A stretch of 64,000 nt of DNA from Rhizobium sp. ACO-34A (GCA_002600635.1 CP021373.1:430145-494144), one strand, 5' to 3'. Positions 1 to 7,962 are shown, numbered from the stretch's first letter. Translations and numbers: made by a program. The notes: generated by a model from the letters alone, not told the origin.

Positions 1-1329
1 TTCTGGAAGCACGGTTCGGTCTGCGAGAATTACGACGACATCGAATGTGCCGTCTATGCCGTAACGGGCTGGGCGGACGGCTATTCCGATCCCGTCCTTC
101 GGCTGATGGAAAACCTCAATGTACCGCGCAAGGGCATGATCGGTCCGTGGACCCACATGTATCCGAACTGGGGCGTTCCCGGCCCGAAGATCGGCTTCCT
201 GGAGGAATGCATGCGCTGGTGGCGCCACTGGCTGCTTGATGAGGAGACCGGCATCATGGACGAGCCGATGCTGAGGCTCTGGGTCGGAGAGAACCTGCAG
301 CCGCATCCCCGTTACCCGAAGATCGACGGACGCTGGATCACGGTGCCCGGCTGGCCCAGTGAGGGAGCGTCGCTCGCCCTCCATCCGGATGACCGCATGC
401 TGTCCACAGCGCCCGCCCTGACCGTCGATCCGGTCCGGGTCGATACGCCTCAGCATCTCGGCGCCTATGCCGGGGAGTGGTGCCCGCTCGACGGCGGTGG
501 CGACGGCCCAGAATTCCAGGCTGATAACCGCGCCGACGATGGTCTTTCCATATGCTACGACACCCCCGTCCTGCGTGAAACGGTGGAGTTGGTCGGCATT
601 GCGCGGCTGAAACTCGACATGGCGATGGATCGCGATAAGGCAACCGTGATCGTCCGGTTGAACGAGGTTGCCCCGGACGGGGTTTCGGCCCGCGTGACCT
701 TTGCTATCCGCCGTATCGATCGACCCGCAGGCGTCGCGGCCGGCGAGCGCTTCTCCTTCGAAATCCCGCTCAAGGGCGTGGCTTACGCCTTCCGGCCGGG
801 CAATCGTATCCGCCTGGCGATCTCAACGACTTACTGGCCCATGGTCTGGCCGGAAAAGGAGCGAAGCGCGATCACCTTCTATCCCGATGCGACCACATTT
901 CTCCTGCCGGGCATGCCCGAAACGGCAGGTCAGTCACCGGTCGTCTTCGGTCCTCCGGTCTCCGCGGCGCCCATTCCCTCCGAAGATGTCCAGCCGGGGG
1001 ACATCATTCGCACCGCGACCTGGGACGCGACCACCGGCGAATGCCATCTGACCAATGCCAATCAGCGCCGGACCTGGAAACTGGACGGCCAGACGCTTGG
1101 CGGACGCGGCGCGCATGGCTATTCCATCCTGCCTTCCGACCCCGCCTCCGCCAAGGCATATTTCGAAAGCACGCAGAAATATGAACGCGAAGGCTGGGCA
1201 ATCCGTCTGCAGACGAGAAGCGACGTCTTCTGGGAGGATGGCATGCTGGTGCTGGAATCGCGTTATACAGCCTTCGAGAACGAGCAATGCGTCTTCGAGC
1301 GAGAATGGCGCCAGCGCTTCCAGTACTGA
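1..1329 (+). CDS. CocE/NonD-family serine hydrolase, 3' part only
   Basis: The reading frame is open from base 1, so the gene starts before the window. The visible 442 residues show the end of the alpha/beta-hydrolase domain, including a VTGWADGYSD stretch and a GPWTH motif near residue 49 that probably carries the catalytic His. A beta-rich PepX_C-like C-terminal domain follows. Members of this family (peptidase S15, cocaine esterase, glutaryl-7-ACA acylase) hydrolyse acyl or ester bonds; the substrate here cannot be told. The nucleophile Ser lies upstream and is not visible. The stop is TGA at 1327-1329. Family assignment is fairly sure; function is general only. Confidence 0.8.
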   Translation, partial: FWKHGSVCENYDDIECAVYAVTGWADGYSDPVLRLMENLNVPRKGMIGPWTHMYPNWGVPGPKIGFLEECMRWWRHWLLDEETGIMDEPMLRLWVGENLQPHPRYPKIDGRWITVPGWPSEGASLALHPDDRMLSTAPALTVDPVRVDTPQHLGAYAGEWCPLDGGGDGPEFQADNRADDGLSICYDTPVLRETVELVGIARLKLDMAMDRDKATVIVRLNEVAPDGVSARVTFAIRRIDRPAGVAAGERFSFEIPLKGVAYAFRPGNRIRLAISTTYWPMVWPEKERSAITFYPDATTFLLPGMPETAGQSPVVFGPPVSAAPIPSEDVQPGDIIRTATWDATTGECHLTNANQRRTWKLDGQTLGGRGAHGYSILPSDPASAKAYFESTQKYEREGWAIRLQTRSDVFWEDGMLVLESRYTAFENEQCVFEREWRQRFQY

Positions 1330-1367
1330 CATGTACTGGCGAGGCTCCGGCTATTATCATGTCCTGC

Positions 1368-1487
1368 GTCAAATTTTGGCGGGATGACGAAAATCGCAAG
1401 GGCATGGACGCAGCCTTCATCCTGATGCTGTTGCTGACCGGGCTGACAGGGCTCGCCCTTCTCGTTTCGAGGGCGGCGCCATCTTGG
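1368..1487 (+). pseudogene. Probable relic of a TcuB/CitB-like membrane protein
   Basis: One frame reads VKFWRDDENRKGMDAAFILM followed by LLLTGLTGLALLVSRAAP. This resembles the conserved membrane helix of TcuB/CitB tricarballylate/citrate utilisation proteins, where a MD-x-x-F residue pattern leads into a LTxLTGLALL helix. No start codon, upstream [4Fe-4S] region or downstream helices are present, and similarity stops after about 40 residues. I read it as a decayed remnant in the 354-base gap between the hydrolase and the next gene. The rest of that gap holds nothing I recognise. Confidence 0.4.
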
Positions 1488-1683
1488 CTGAGTTGGCAAC
1501 AGCACGCGCAGGTGCATCGCCGCCCTTCAGGGAGCGATGTGACTGAGAACGCAATATGCACTTCACTACACATCGCCTTTTCATTTCCAGATCCCGATGA
1601 CCTTTCCTGTTCTTGATGAGGTTGAGGGGTCTTGAACGGATGGGGTTGGTTTCAGGACGAGGGTCGGCACCACCCGGCCAGAG

Positions 1684-2871
1684 CTATACAAGCGAGCCGA
1701 TCCCGAGTTTCGGAAGACGGTCCCTGGTGAAATGGGCGAATGATGTCGCTGGCAGGTGACTGGCCGTCATAAGCGAAAAATCGAACGGCCCCCGCCGGTC
1801 GGCATCGAGGACATACTGGCGATGCATGCGCAGGAAATCCCGCCGAATTCTCCTGTAACGATCGGGTTCGAGCATGTTCTTGATGCGAATGAAGGCAATT
1901 TGTGCCTGGGGAGCATCCGGATGGCCGGCAAGCGTCACGACTGATGCCTTGTAAAAATTGATGACGTCCGTCCGACACTGGATATCCAGCCAGAACCATT
2001 TCCTGGCACGCGCGATGATTCCCACGCGAGCCCGCAGCACCATAGCCGAGCGCAACAGGGCGCATTGCAATACTGCCCCTCCAAGGGTAACGAAGACGAC
2101 ACGCTTGCCTTCCAGCAATTTGGGTTCCCTGCCCAGCAGCATGCCGATGACATGCACGGCGACGCTGGAGCCCATGCTGTGCGAACTGATGACGTATTCG
2201 TCAGCGTCTTCGGCAAGCGCCGTTCGCGCCGCAACTGCGCAATCCTCAAGCCAGTCGAGAACATGGTTGCGATCGAGACGGGCAAGGGCAACCGCCATTT
2301 CCCAATCGGAAAACAGATGCAGGATGTGAAACCGGCTCGACCATGGAAGAAATAGCGAGAAGAAGAACAGATGCGCCAAGGCAATGCCCAGCGGATAGTG
2401 CCATGCACCTGCATTCGACCAATATGGATAGCTGGCGATCGCAAGCGCTGTTGCGCCGGCCAGCCCGACAAGCAGAAAGGGAAACAGGAAAAACAGGCCG
2501 AAGCGCCATGCATGCCTGAAATACCCGGCAATGCCGCCTTCGATGACGACGCGGAAAGCGCTCAGGAACCCGGTCCACAATCGCACCACGAGCGGTCGTG
2601 CATTCAGGCGCTCCACCAGGTCGTTGTGATCGAAGATATTGATGCGGCTGGCCGTGCGCCAATCGGAACCTTCGCAGGCGACATCGAAATACGATCTGCC
2701 GTCATCCCGATGGAGCGTACCGACATCGGCCGTGAAATCCCACAGCTTTGACGTCTTCCGTATCGATCGCTCATAGCGCGCGCGGTGCTTGCGCGCATCC
2801 AGCGGTTCGAAGCCGGGGAAGTGCAGGACGACGCGCTTGCCGACATAGCCGGATGATATGGCTCCGTGCAA
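1684..2871 (-). CDS. Membrane-associated alpha/beta-hydrolase-like protein
   Basis: Product is 395 residues from a TTG start at 2871, preceded by GAGAGGAG seven bases upstream. A longer open frame exists upstream but overlaps the neighbouring gene and has no support. The N-terminal part carries VLHFPGFEPLD, a typical hydrolase strand plus oxyanion region. Two hydrophobic segments follow (near residues 130-160 and 168-188), and then SSHSMGSS, a nucleophile elbow of SxSxG type in which the first Gly is replaced by Ser. It probably acts on lipid or ester substrates at the membrane (inference). It lies 29 bases downstream of the 2901-3272 gene and is probably cotranscribed with it. Confidence 0.65.
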   Translation of the reverse strand: MHGAISSGYVGKRVVLHFPGFEPLDARKHRARYERSIRKTSKLWDFTADVGTLHRDDGRSYFDVACEGSDWRTASRINIFDHNDLVERLNARPLVVRLWTGFLSAFRVVIEGGIAGYFRHAWRFGLFFLFPFLLVGLAGATALAIASYPYWSNAGAWHYPLGIALAHLFFFSLFLPWSSRFHILHLFSDWEMAVALARLDRNHVLDWLEDCAVAARTALAEDADEYVISSHSMGSSVAVHVIGMLLGREPKLLEGKRVVFVTLGGAVLQCALLRSAMVLRARVGIIARARKWFWLDIQCRTDVINFYKASVVTLAGHPDAPQAQIAFIRIKNMLEPDRYRRIRRDFLRMHRQYVLDADRRGPFDFSLMTASHLPATSFAHFTRDRLPKLGIGSLV

Positions 2872-2900
2872 TGGGATCTCCTCTCGTCCAGGCAAGGGAA

Positions 2901-3272
2901 CTACATGCCGCCCGGCAAGGCCGGGGATATGTTCCCGGCGGTGAGCAATATCTGGTCGACGAATGCCGCCCTGTCGAACAGACAGGTGCGCCGGCCGGTT
3001 TCCTCGTCCGTCCACTCGCGGATGAACTGCCGGATGTCGATAAACGGCCATCGGGGGATGTGACGGATGATCTCGGCCGTTTCCGTCACCGTTACGATCG
3101 CGCAAAAACCACCGAACCGTATCGCGTCCTCGAACTCGCCCGGAGTGCTCGCGGTTGTAATGGCAAAACCCTCCCGAGTGAGAACTTCGCTTACAAGCAC
3201 GAGCCCTCTCGGGTTGGACAGGCAGACCAGGACCTGTAGCCTGGAGGCGGCGACGGAACGGGCATGCATCAT
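2901..3272 (-). CDS. Unknown small protein, paralogue of the 7017-7373 product
   Basis: Product is 123 residues; the ATG at 3272 has AGAGAGGA eight bases upstream. It shares a pattern with the gene at 7017-7373: QVLVCLSNP near the N-terminus, S/xVL-x3-GF after the first helix, VTxT in the middle, and a FDxxAFxxxI segment near the C-terminus. The alternation of short hydrophobic strands and helices (VLVCL, helix, AITTAS, AIVTV, PFIDI) recalls a CheY-like receiver fold, but no acidic pocket or phospho-acceptor Asp is evident. I know no named family. A repeated regulatory motif lies 67 bases upstream. Confidence 0.6.
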   Translation of the reverse strand: MMHARSVAASRLQVLVCLSNPRGLVLVSEVLTREGFAITTASTPGEFEDAIRFGGFCAIVTVTETAEIIRHIPRWPFIDIRQFIREWTDEETGRRTCLFDRAAFVDQILLTAGNISPALPGGM

Positions 3273-3339
3273 AAGAATCGTCCTCTCTGATCGACCGGCT
3301 TCCTGATTAGTTCGATCGGTGTCAGATGGTGTTCTTTTG

Positions 3340-3357
3340 TATTGCGTTTTGTTGCGG
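3340..3357 (-). promoter_or_regulatory. TGTTG-type direct-repeat site 1
   Basis: Plus strand reads TATTGCGTTTTGTTGCGG, 13/18 matches to the window consensus TGTTGAGAAATGTTGCGG. The half-sites are TATTG and TGTTG, ten bases apart. It lies 67 bases before the start of the minus-strand 3272 gene and downstream of the 3371-3604 gene. Confidence 0.5.
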
Positions 3358-3370
3358 GCGCCCGGTCAGG

Positions 3371-3604
3371 TCAAAATGGTGCCGGGCTGGCGCCTTCCCT
3401 TGCCGCGCTCCTGTCTCCTTCCCGACAGCTGGAAAGCCTGGGCCGGGAAATTGCCGTCGACGGCTTGGGGTCGTTGCCAAGCCTGAAAGCGATCTCCCGG
3501 AGAAGCTGCGCGAAATCCGAAAGCTGTATGTGATCGGCCTTCAGCATCTGGCGAATGAGGGGATCGCGAAGGATTCGGGAAATGGTGAATTCGGCGTCGG
3601 ACAT
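3371..3604 (-). CDS. Small hypothetical protein (77 aa)
   Basis: The ATG at 3604 is preceded by AGGAG with seven-base spacing, which makes this a likely real gene rather than a shadow. The N-terminal 45 residues (MSDAEFTISRILRDPLIRQM, then a second amphipathic helix ending REIAF) look helical and acidic/basic mixed. The C-terminus is basic and low-complexity. No signal peptide, membrane segment or catalytic motif is seen, and I do not recognise a family. It lies in a run of minus-strand genes around the two-component system. A copy of the shared motif and a perfect palindrome lie about 65-100 bases upstream. Confidence 0.55.
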   Translation of the reverse strand: MSDAEFTISRILRDPLIRQMLKADHIQLSDFAQLLREIAFRLGNDPKPSTAISRPRLSSCREGDRSAAREGASPAPF

Positions 3605-3669
3605 CTCGTTCTCCTGTGTTCAAGGAAAACCTAGGCGTGCGGAATGGACGGGTGGTGGCGGAAACCCGA

Positions 3670-3687
3670 CGAAATGCGGGCATTTCG
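3670..3687. repeat. 18-bp perfect palindrome, operator-like
   Basis: CGAAATGCGGGCATTTCG is a perfect inverted repeat with two 8-base arms around GG. It abuts the TGTTG-type site at 3686-3703 in the promoter region of the 3371-3604 gene. It could be a second regulator's operator or a chance palindrome. Confidence 0.4.
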
Positions 3688-3703
3688 TTAAATCATGTTG
3701 CCG
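3686..3703 (-). promoter_or_regulatory. TGTTG-type direct-repeat site 2
   Basis: Plus strand CGTTAAATCATGTTGCCG, 12/18 to the consensus. It has a clear proximal TGTTGC half-site and a weaker distal one. It lies 81 bases before the start codon at 3604, in the same orientation as all other copies relative to their genes. Confidence 0.4.
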
Positions 3704-3755
3704 TGAATGCCGCTGTTGCACGGTGTCCGGCCACATGCGGAATGGGCACCATCCC

Positions 3756-3778
3756 GCCGGGCCAAGGTCTGGCCCGGC
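3756..3778 (-). terminator. Hairpin downstream of the 3820-4479 gene
   Basis: GCCGGGCCA and TGGCCCGGC form a perfect 9-bp stem around a 5-base loop. It lies about 40 bases past the stop codon of the minus-strand lipoprotein gene. No T-run follows, so it may be a Rho-assisted or 3'-end-stabilising hairpin. Confidence 0.45.
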
Positions 3779-3819
3779 AAGAGACACTGGTTCGGAAGGA
3801 ACTCCAGCTCTGTCCGATC

Positions 3820-4479
3820 TTATCTGAGTTCCGAAAGAAGAGCGTCGGCGCCCTTGCGAATGCCGACCTTCGACGCCTCGAGTGCGGAGAAGGTCGCGCC
3901 CACATTCATCGCGTTCGGATATTGCTTCGTAACGTAGGCATGCAGGAGACGATTGCTTTCGGCATCGTAGATTTCAACGGCATAGTTGACGGAGCCCGTC
4001 ATCGTTCCTTCTCGGTCCCTTGCCGCCTGAACTGTGTTGTAAACACCGCCTCCGATGTCGAGATGCGAGAACGGTCCGAGGACAGGCGTCGTCAGTTTGG
4101 CTCCCGTCAATGTAAGGTGAAGCCGCAGCGTGCCGGGACCGGGTTCATTGACAACAGCAAATCGGGATCGCAGCTTTTCCGTAAACTGCTCCCGCATGTA
4201 GTTTGCCAGGATCGCCTTGTCCTTTTCCTCCACCTTGACGAACTGGCTGTCGGAACCGCCGTAGACGGTGACGGGATCAACGATGATCTTGTCGTACTGC
4301 CGCCAGTCGGCATTGTCCTTGTAACGGTAAGGCATGCGACCGCCCTTGTCCTGCGGGTTCGGCTGAAGCTGCGCAGCCGACGAGAGACCGGAATAAACCG
4401 TGGGGCTTGCCGTCGTGCATCCGGCAAGTGCCGTGCTGCTCACAGCCAGCATCGCACCGAGGTGGAGTATTTTCTTCAA
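3820..4479 (-). CDS. DUF3313-type outer-membrane lipoprotein
   Basis: Product is 219 residues. It begins with a lipoprotein signal peptide (MKKILHLGAMLAVSSTALAGC) whose lipobox ALAGC predicts lipidation at Cys21. The mature part has YKDNADWRQYDKIIVDPVTV, a tyrosine-rich opening seen in DUF3313 lipoproteins. It then has a TLRLHLTLTGA strand and a VNYAVEIYDAESNRLLHAYV hairpin, giving an overall beta-rich fold. DUF3313 proteins are periplasm-facing lipoproteins of unknown role. A TGTTG-type site lies 78 bases upstream. The two-component system is the next minus-strand unit upstream, which supports an envelope-sensing context. Confidence 0.75.
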   Translation of the reverse strand: MKKILHLGAMLAVSSTALAGCTTASPTVYSGLSSAAQLQPNPQDKGGRMPYRYKDNADWRQYDKIIVDPVTVYGGSDSQFVKVEEKDKAILANYMREQFTEKLRSRFAVVNEPGPGTLRLHLTLTGAKLTTPVLGPFSHLDIGGGVYNTVQAARDREGTMTGSVNYAVEIYDAESNRLLHAYVTKQYPNAMNVGATFSALEASKVGIRKGADALLSELR

Positions 4480-4557
4480 AGGCTGCTCCCGGGAATCTGA
4501 TTGAGAAACGATCGGGACCAGTTCTATCGGTGGCGGGGATTGTGGTGTTTTTTTATA

Positions 4558-4575
4558 TGTTGGGAAATGTTCGTG
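4558..4575 (-). promoter_or_regulatory. TGTTG-type direct-repeat site 3
   Basis: Plus strand TGTTGGGAAATGTTCGTG, 14/18 to the consensus. Half-sites TGTTG and TGTTC are ten bases apart. It lies 78 bases before the lipoprotein start at 4479 and just past the 3' end of the histidine kinase gene. Confidence 0.55.
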
Positions 4576-4605
4576 GGTGTCGACCGGTGGCCTGCATCGC
4601 TGCCG

Positions 4606-5988
4606 TCAATCGGTGGATGAGGGGCTGTTCTGGACAACGGAAAGGCGGCCGGAGCCGCTTTCATGGACCGGAGGAAGGCTGATTTCCACGATGAGGCCGT
4701 TCGGCTTTCTATCCAGGAAGGTCAGCGTTCCCCCATGCCCTTTCCGGATGATCCCCTCGGCGATGGGAAGTCCGAGACCGAATCCGCCGCCGGTGCCCGC
4801 AGTGCGCGCTTCGTCCGCCTTGAAAAAAGGCTCCAGAACCCGCGCCTTGAGTTTATCCGGCAGCCCCGGACCGTTGTCGCTGACCCTCACGAAAATCCCG
4901 CGAGCGCCGGCGTCCTGCAATTCCAGATCGATTTTCGTGGCATAGTGGGAAGCATTTTCGACCAGATTGGACACGGCGCGCGTCAGCGACTCGGGTTTGC
5001 AAACATATTTCAGTCGCCGCGGGCCGGAATAGCTGACGTCGATGCCGGTCTCCGAGAAGTCCGTCGCGATCGTCTGGAGCAGGCTCGAAAGATCCACCTT
5101 TCGCGACGGCACCGTGTGCAGGGAGTTCGTCAGAAACGCCAGGCTCTCGTTGATCATGGAATCCAGGACTGTCAGATCGTCGAGCATTTTCCGCTGAAGC
5201 TCGGGCTGGTCGCAGCGTTCCGCCCGCATCCGCAGTCGGGTGAGCGGTGTCCTGAGATCGTGGCTGATCGAACTGAGCATCCGCGTCCGGTTCTCCGCCA
5301 TCTGCAATACCCGGCTGCGCATCACATTGAGCGAAGTCGCGAGGCTTCTTATTTCGGAAGTCCCCTCGGCCACGAACGGCTGCTCCAGACTGTCGTCGGC
5401 GCTTGCGCGTTCGGCGGCGGCGGCAAAGCGTGCCATCGGCCTGATGATCAGCCAGCTGCTGACATAGGCGAGAACGACCAGCGGAATGACGATCTTGAGG
5501 ATACCGCTGACGGCCGCGGGAAAGAACCACAGGTAACGCGGGAAGACGGGCAGATGAAAAACCAAGGCCCTCTCCGCATCGACCTTCACGATCAGGGGCG
5601 GAGGCATGCTCTCCGGGTCGAATACATGCCGGAGAGTTTCAAAGAATTCGCCCTCCAGAATGCCTCGCAGTCTCGGGAGAATGTCGGGCAATTCCGCCTC
5701 GGCCCCATCCCGCCGGGAGAGCTGGCTTGCCGGGATCTCTTCGACGGAAATCCCCAGTCCGGCAGCCGTCGCCAGGGCCGCCTGTTCCTCGTCGGGGGAT
5801 CTTGCCTGCCGGAACTGGTCGATCACCCTCTCGATCCGCCCCGCCAGGAAGCCGATCTGGATTCCCTTGTCATGCCGTCCGTAGATGAAGGGCTCGGTCG
5901 TCGCTGCGATTCCGGAAACGAGAACGATCAACAAGGCCGCCAGGACGAGGATCTGGGTTCGGATCGATGCGGTGCGGAGGCTTTTCAA
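4606..5988 (-). CDS. Sensor histidine kinase, EnvZ-like architecture
   Basis: Product is 460 residues from a TTG start at 5988 whose TTGA overlaps the stop of the response-regulator gene; GGAG lies eight bases upstream. Order: TM1 (about 12-32), a roughly 125-residue periplasmic sensor region, TM2 (about 157-182), HAMP-like linker, H-box SISHDLRTPLTRLR with phospho-accepting His243, N-box NLVENASHYA (341-350), G1 DNGPGLP (371-377) and G2 GGGFGLGLP (400-408). It should autophosphorylate and signal to the cotranscribed OmpR-type regulator. The sensor domain matches nothing I can name, so the stimulus is unknown. Neighbouring genes and the motif suggest an envelope signal (inference). Confidence 0.9.
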   Translation of the reverse strand: MKSLRTASIRTQILVLAALLIVLVSGIAATTEPFIYGRHDKGIQIGFLAGRIERVIDQFRQARSPDEEQAALATAAGLGISVEEIPASQLSRRDGAEAELPDILPRLRGILEGEFFETLRHVFDPESMPPPLIVKVDAERALVFHLPVFPRYLWFFPAAVSGILKIVIPLVVLAYVSSWLIIRPMARFAAAAERASADDSLEQPFVAEGTSEIRSLATSLNVMRSRVLQMAENRTRMLSSISHDLRTPLTRLRMRAERCDQPELQRKMLDDLTVLDSMINESLAFLTNSLHTVPSRKVDLSSLLQTIATDFSETGIDVSYSGPRRLKYVCKPESLTRAVSNLVENASHYATKIDLELQDAGARGIFVRVSDNGPGLPDKLKARVLEPFFKADEARTAGTGGGFGLGLPIAEGIIRKGHGGTLTFLDRKPNGLIVEISLPPVHESGSGRLSVVQNSPSSTD

Positions 5989-6719
5989 GAAAGCCGCTCC
6001 ACGGATGCTGCGAACAGATAGCCGCCCAGCCGGACGGTCTTGATGAACGTCGGATCCTTGAGGTTGGGCTCGATCTTCTGCCGGATGCGGCTGATATGCG
6101 CGTCGACGCTGCGTTCGACCGGTCCTGCCGACCCCGCGTGGGTCATCGAAAGAAGCTGCTCGCGGGTCAGCACCTTGTTCGGATTGCAGCAGAACGCCCA
6201 GAGCAGGTCGAACTCGGCGGTGGTCATCGATACCTCGTCGCCGTCGGCGTCGAAGAGCCGCCGGCTGTTCGGGTCGATACGCCATCCGGAGAAGGCCAAC
6301 GGCACGGAGACTTCCTCCCGCCGTTGCGACAGGGACGCCCGGCGCAGGATGCTCTTGATCCGCGCCAGCAGTTCCCGGGAGTTGAACGGCTTCGTGACAT
6401 AATCGTCTGCACCGAGCTCGAGCCCCAGAATGCGGTCGACATCCTCGCGCCGCGCCGTCAGCATGAGGATGGGGATCGAGCGCGAGGCGCGCAGCCGCAT
6501 GCAGATGCTGAAGCCGTCTTCTCCGGGAAGCATGGCGTCAAGGACGATGAGGTCGAAGCTGCGCCGGGCGAGCAGACGATCCATCTCGGCACCGTTTCCG
6601 GCGGAGGATGCCTCGAAGCCGTTGCCTTTCACCAGTTCGACCAGCATGCCCGCGATATCGGTGTCGTCCTCGACGATCAGAATGTTGGGCAGGACATTGG
6701 CCCCGTCGGATATCGTCAT
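5985..6719 (-). CDS. OmpR-family response regulator
   Basis: Product is 244 residues from the ATG at 6719. The receiver domain begins ILIVEDD (residues 13-19), with phospho-acceptor Asp61 in VLDAMLPGEDG, Thr88 in MLTAR and Lys110 in YVTKPF. The C-terminal half is a winged-helix DNA-binding domain (MTTAEFDLLWAF, then HISRIRQKIE, ending in a RLGGYLF hairpin). An in-frame GTG at 6803 has a better ribosome site (GGGAG), so a longer N-terminus is possible. Its stop overlaps the kinase start. A strong copy of the TGTTG direct repeat upstream suggests autoregulation. This protein is the best candidate to bind all the repeats. Confidence 0.9.
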   Translation of the reverse strand: MTISDGANVLPNILIVEDDTDIAGMLVELVKGNGFEASSAGNGAEMDRLLARRSFDLIVLDAMLPGEDGFSICMRLRASRSIPILMLTARREDVDRILGLELGADDYVTKPFNSRELLARIKSILRRASLSQRREEVSVPLAFSGWRIDPNSRRLFDADGDEVSMTTAEFDLLWAFCCNPNKVLTREQLLSMTHAGSAGPVERSVDAHISRIRQKIEPNLKDPTFIKTVRLGGYLFAASVERLS

Positions 6720-6969
6720 TTCATATGCCGTCGCATTGGTTGGAATGATGTCCGGCCTGTTCGCCGTCGCGGAAATTATCTCATCCGGGTACAGATATGT
6801 CACGCTGATACTCCCAACCACGACCGCCTCGCTAGACCGGGCGCAATCGCCCTTCGGTCCTCGCCCCGCAACGAGCGGGACCGGACCGTCCGGCCAATCC
6901 TGAAGCTATCGCTCCTTGAGGCAAGGCGCATGCAGCCTATCAGGCCGCATATGGAATTGCGTTTTGAAA

Positions 6970-6987
6970 TATTGAGATATGTTGCGG
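6970..6987 (-). promoter_or_regulatory. TGTTG-type direct-repeat site 4, upstream of the two-component genes
   Basis: Plus strand TATTGAGATATGTTGCGG, 16/18 to the consensus and one of the best copies. It lies 166 bases before the GTG at 6803 and 250 bases before the ATG at 6719. It fits autoregulation of the response regulator and kinase. Confidence 0.6.
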
Positions 6988-7016
6988 GATCCGGATCCGG
7001 GCTCCCCGGAGAACGA

Positions 7017-7373
7017 TCAGATCGCCAGGCGACGCTCGCTGTTCATGATCAGGAAAATACGCTTCAGGAAAGCCTCGCCATCGAACCGCCTGACCTGTTG
7101 AGACGCGGCCTCGTGCGGCTTTTCGAACATGAAGGCTTCGATATTCACCACCGGAAGGTTCAGCATTGCCCTCGCATGGCCGATCATGGCCGTATAGGTC
7201 ACGACAAGACGGGAACTGGAAAACTCCTGCCCATCAGGCATCGCAGCGAGCGATATCGAAGCCGCCGAGAACCCGTATTGGGCCAGGACGGATAGAATCC
7301 GCACGACTGCCTGCGGGTTTTCCAGACAGATAAGCACCTGCGGCTCGGATGAAGGTGATCGTGAAGACTGCAT
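7017..7373 (-). CDS. Unknown small protein, paralogue of the 2901-3272 product
   Basis: Product is 118 residues. It aligns end to end with the 2901-3272 product: QVLICLENP versus QVLVCLSNP, then SVLAQYGF versus EVLTREGF, VVTYTA versus IVTVTE, and RRFDGEAFLKRIFL versus CLFDRAAFVDQILL. No signal peptide, membrane helix or known catalytic motif is visible. The strand/helix order suggests a receiver-like alpha/beta fold without the phospho-acceptor Asp (inference). It lies directly upstream of the response-regulator promoter and has its own TGTTG-type site 61 bases upstream. The two copies flank the signalling genes and may modulate them. Confidence 0.6.
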   Translation of the reverse strand: MQSSRSPSSEPQVLICLENPQAVVRILSVLAQYGFSAASISLAAMPDGQEFSSSRLVVTYTAMIGHARAMLNLPVVNIEAFMFEKPHEAASQQVRRFDGEAFLKRIFLIMNSERRLAI

Positions 7374-7434
7374 CGAATGACCTCTTGTGAGAGGTTCGTC
7401 ATAAACGATTCATCAGCAACACAGTGTTTCGATT

Positions 7435-7452
7435 TGTTGCATTTTGTTGTCG
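7435..7452 (-). promoter_or_regulatory. TGTTG-type direct-repeat site 5
   Basis: Plus strand TGTTGCATTTTGTTGTCG has two perfect TGTTG half-sites ten bases apart, although the spacer differs from the consensus. It lies 61 bases before the start at 7373. Confidence 0.55.
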
Positions 7453-7504
7453 GGACCGGGAAACGCCGGCGTTGTACGACGACGGGATCATCGAAAAAAA
7501 TCCG

Positions 7505-7522
7505 CTGCAACATAACAGAACA
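7505..7522 (+). promoter_or_regulatory. TGTTG-type direct-repeat site 6
   Basis: Plus strand CTGCAACATAACAGAACA, whose complement gives TGTTC, TGTTA and TGTTG at five-base steps. It lies 62 bases before the ATG at 7585, oriented toward that gene. With site 5 it forms a divergent promoter pair. Confidence 0.5.
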
Positions 7523-7584
7523 CACTCCAGCGCCGGATTTTGCTCTGCTGCCGCCTGACTCTATGATCAGGAGAGGCGAGAAAC

Positions 7585-7932
7585 ATGGCCGAACAAGAAG
7601 ATGCCCACGATGCCGCGGTCCGATTGTTCGATGCCGCACGGCGCATCTTCGAGCGCGTGCCTTCCCATGAGTGGTTCACCTGCCTGGGCGGTAATGGATT
7701 GTTCTGGCTTCTCGGGGCGACGGCAGCGCAATTCGCGGTATTCGACGTTCTCTGGCTGGCCGTTTTCTGGATCAGATGCCTGCCCACGAGGGAAACGGTT
7801 TCCTCGAACTGGAACAGGAGGCAGTCCGCAGGCAATCGCCGGGAATTTCTCGTCTTCCTGTTTCAGGTGCTGATCGCCTGCGATGCGGCGGCGGTGGTCG
7901 TCGACAGCTTCTCTTCGACAGCCATCGTCTGA
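7585..7932 (+). CDS. Small integral membrane protein of unknown function
   Basis: Product is 115 residues; the ATG at 7585 has GGAGAGG eight bases upstream. An acidic N-terminal helix (MAEQEDAHDAAVRLFDAARR) leads to a long hydrophobic stretch around residues 38-65 (GNGLFWLLGATAAQFAVFDV and on). A second hydrophobic stretch lies near residues 88-105 (FLVFLFQVLIACDAAAVVV). Two membrane passes are likely. I recognise no family. It is expressed divergently from the 7017-7373 gene with its own TGTTG-type site, which ties it to the proposed envelope regulon. Confidence 0.6.
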   Translation: MAEQEDAHDAAVRLFDAARRIFERVPSHEWFTCLGGNGLFWLLGATAAQFAVFDVLWLAVFWIRCLPTRETVSSNWNRRQSAGNRREFLVFLFQVLIACDAAAVVVDSFSSTAIV

Positions 7933-7944
7933 AGCGCTTTGCCG

Positions 7945-7962
7945 CCGCAACGTTTCCCAATC
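7945..7962 (+). promoter_or_regulatory. TGTTG-type direct-repeat site 7
   Basis: Plus strand CCGCAACGTTTCCCAATC, 14/18 to the consensus on the complement (half-sites GATTG and CGTTG). It lies 100 bases before the ATG at 8063, downstream of the 7585-7932 gene. Confidence 0.55.

Noticed and set aside
4663..7295. Plus-strand frames of 442-452 codons across the two-component genes
   Set aside because: They overlap the clearly coding kinase and regulator on the minus strand and show no protein motif.
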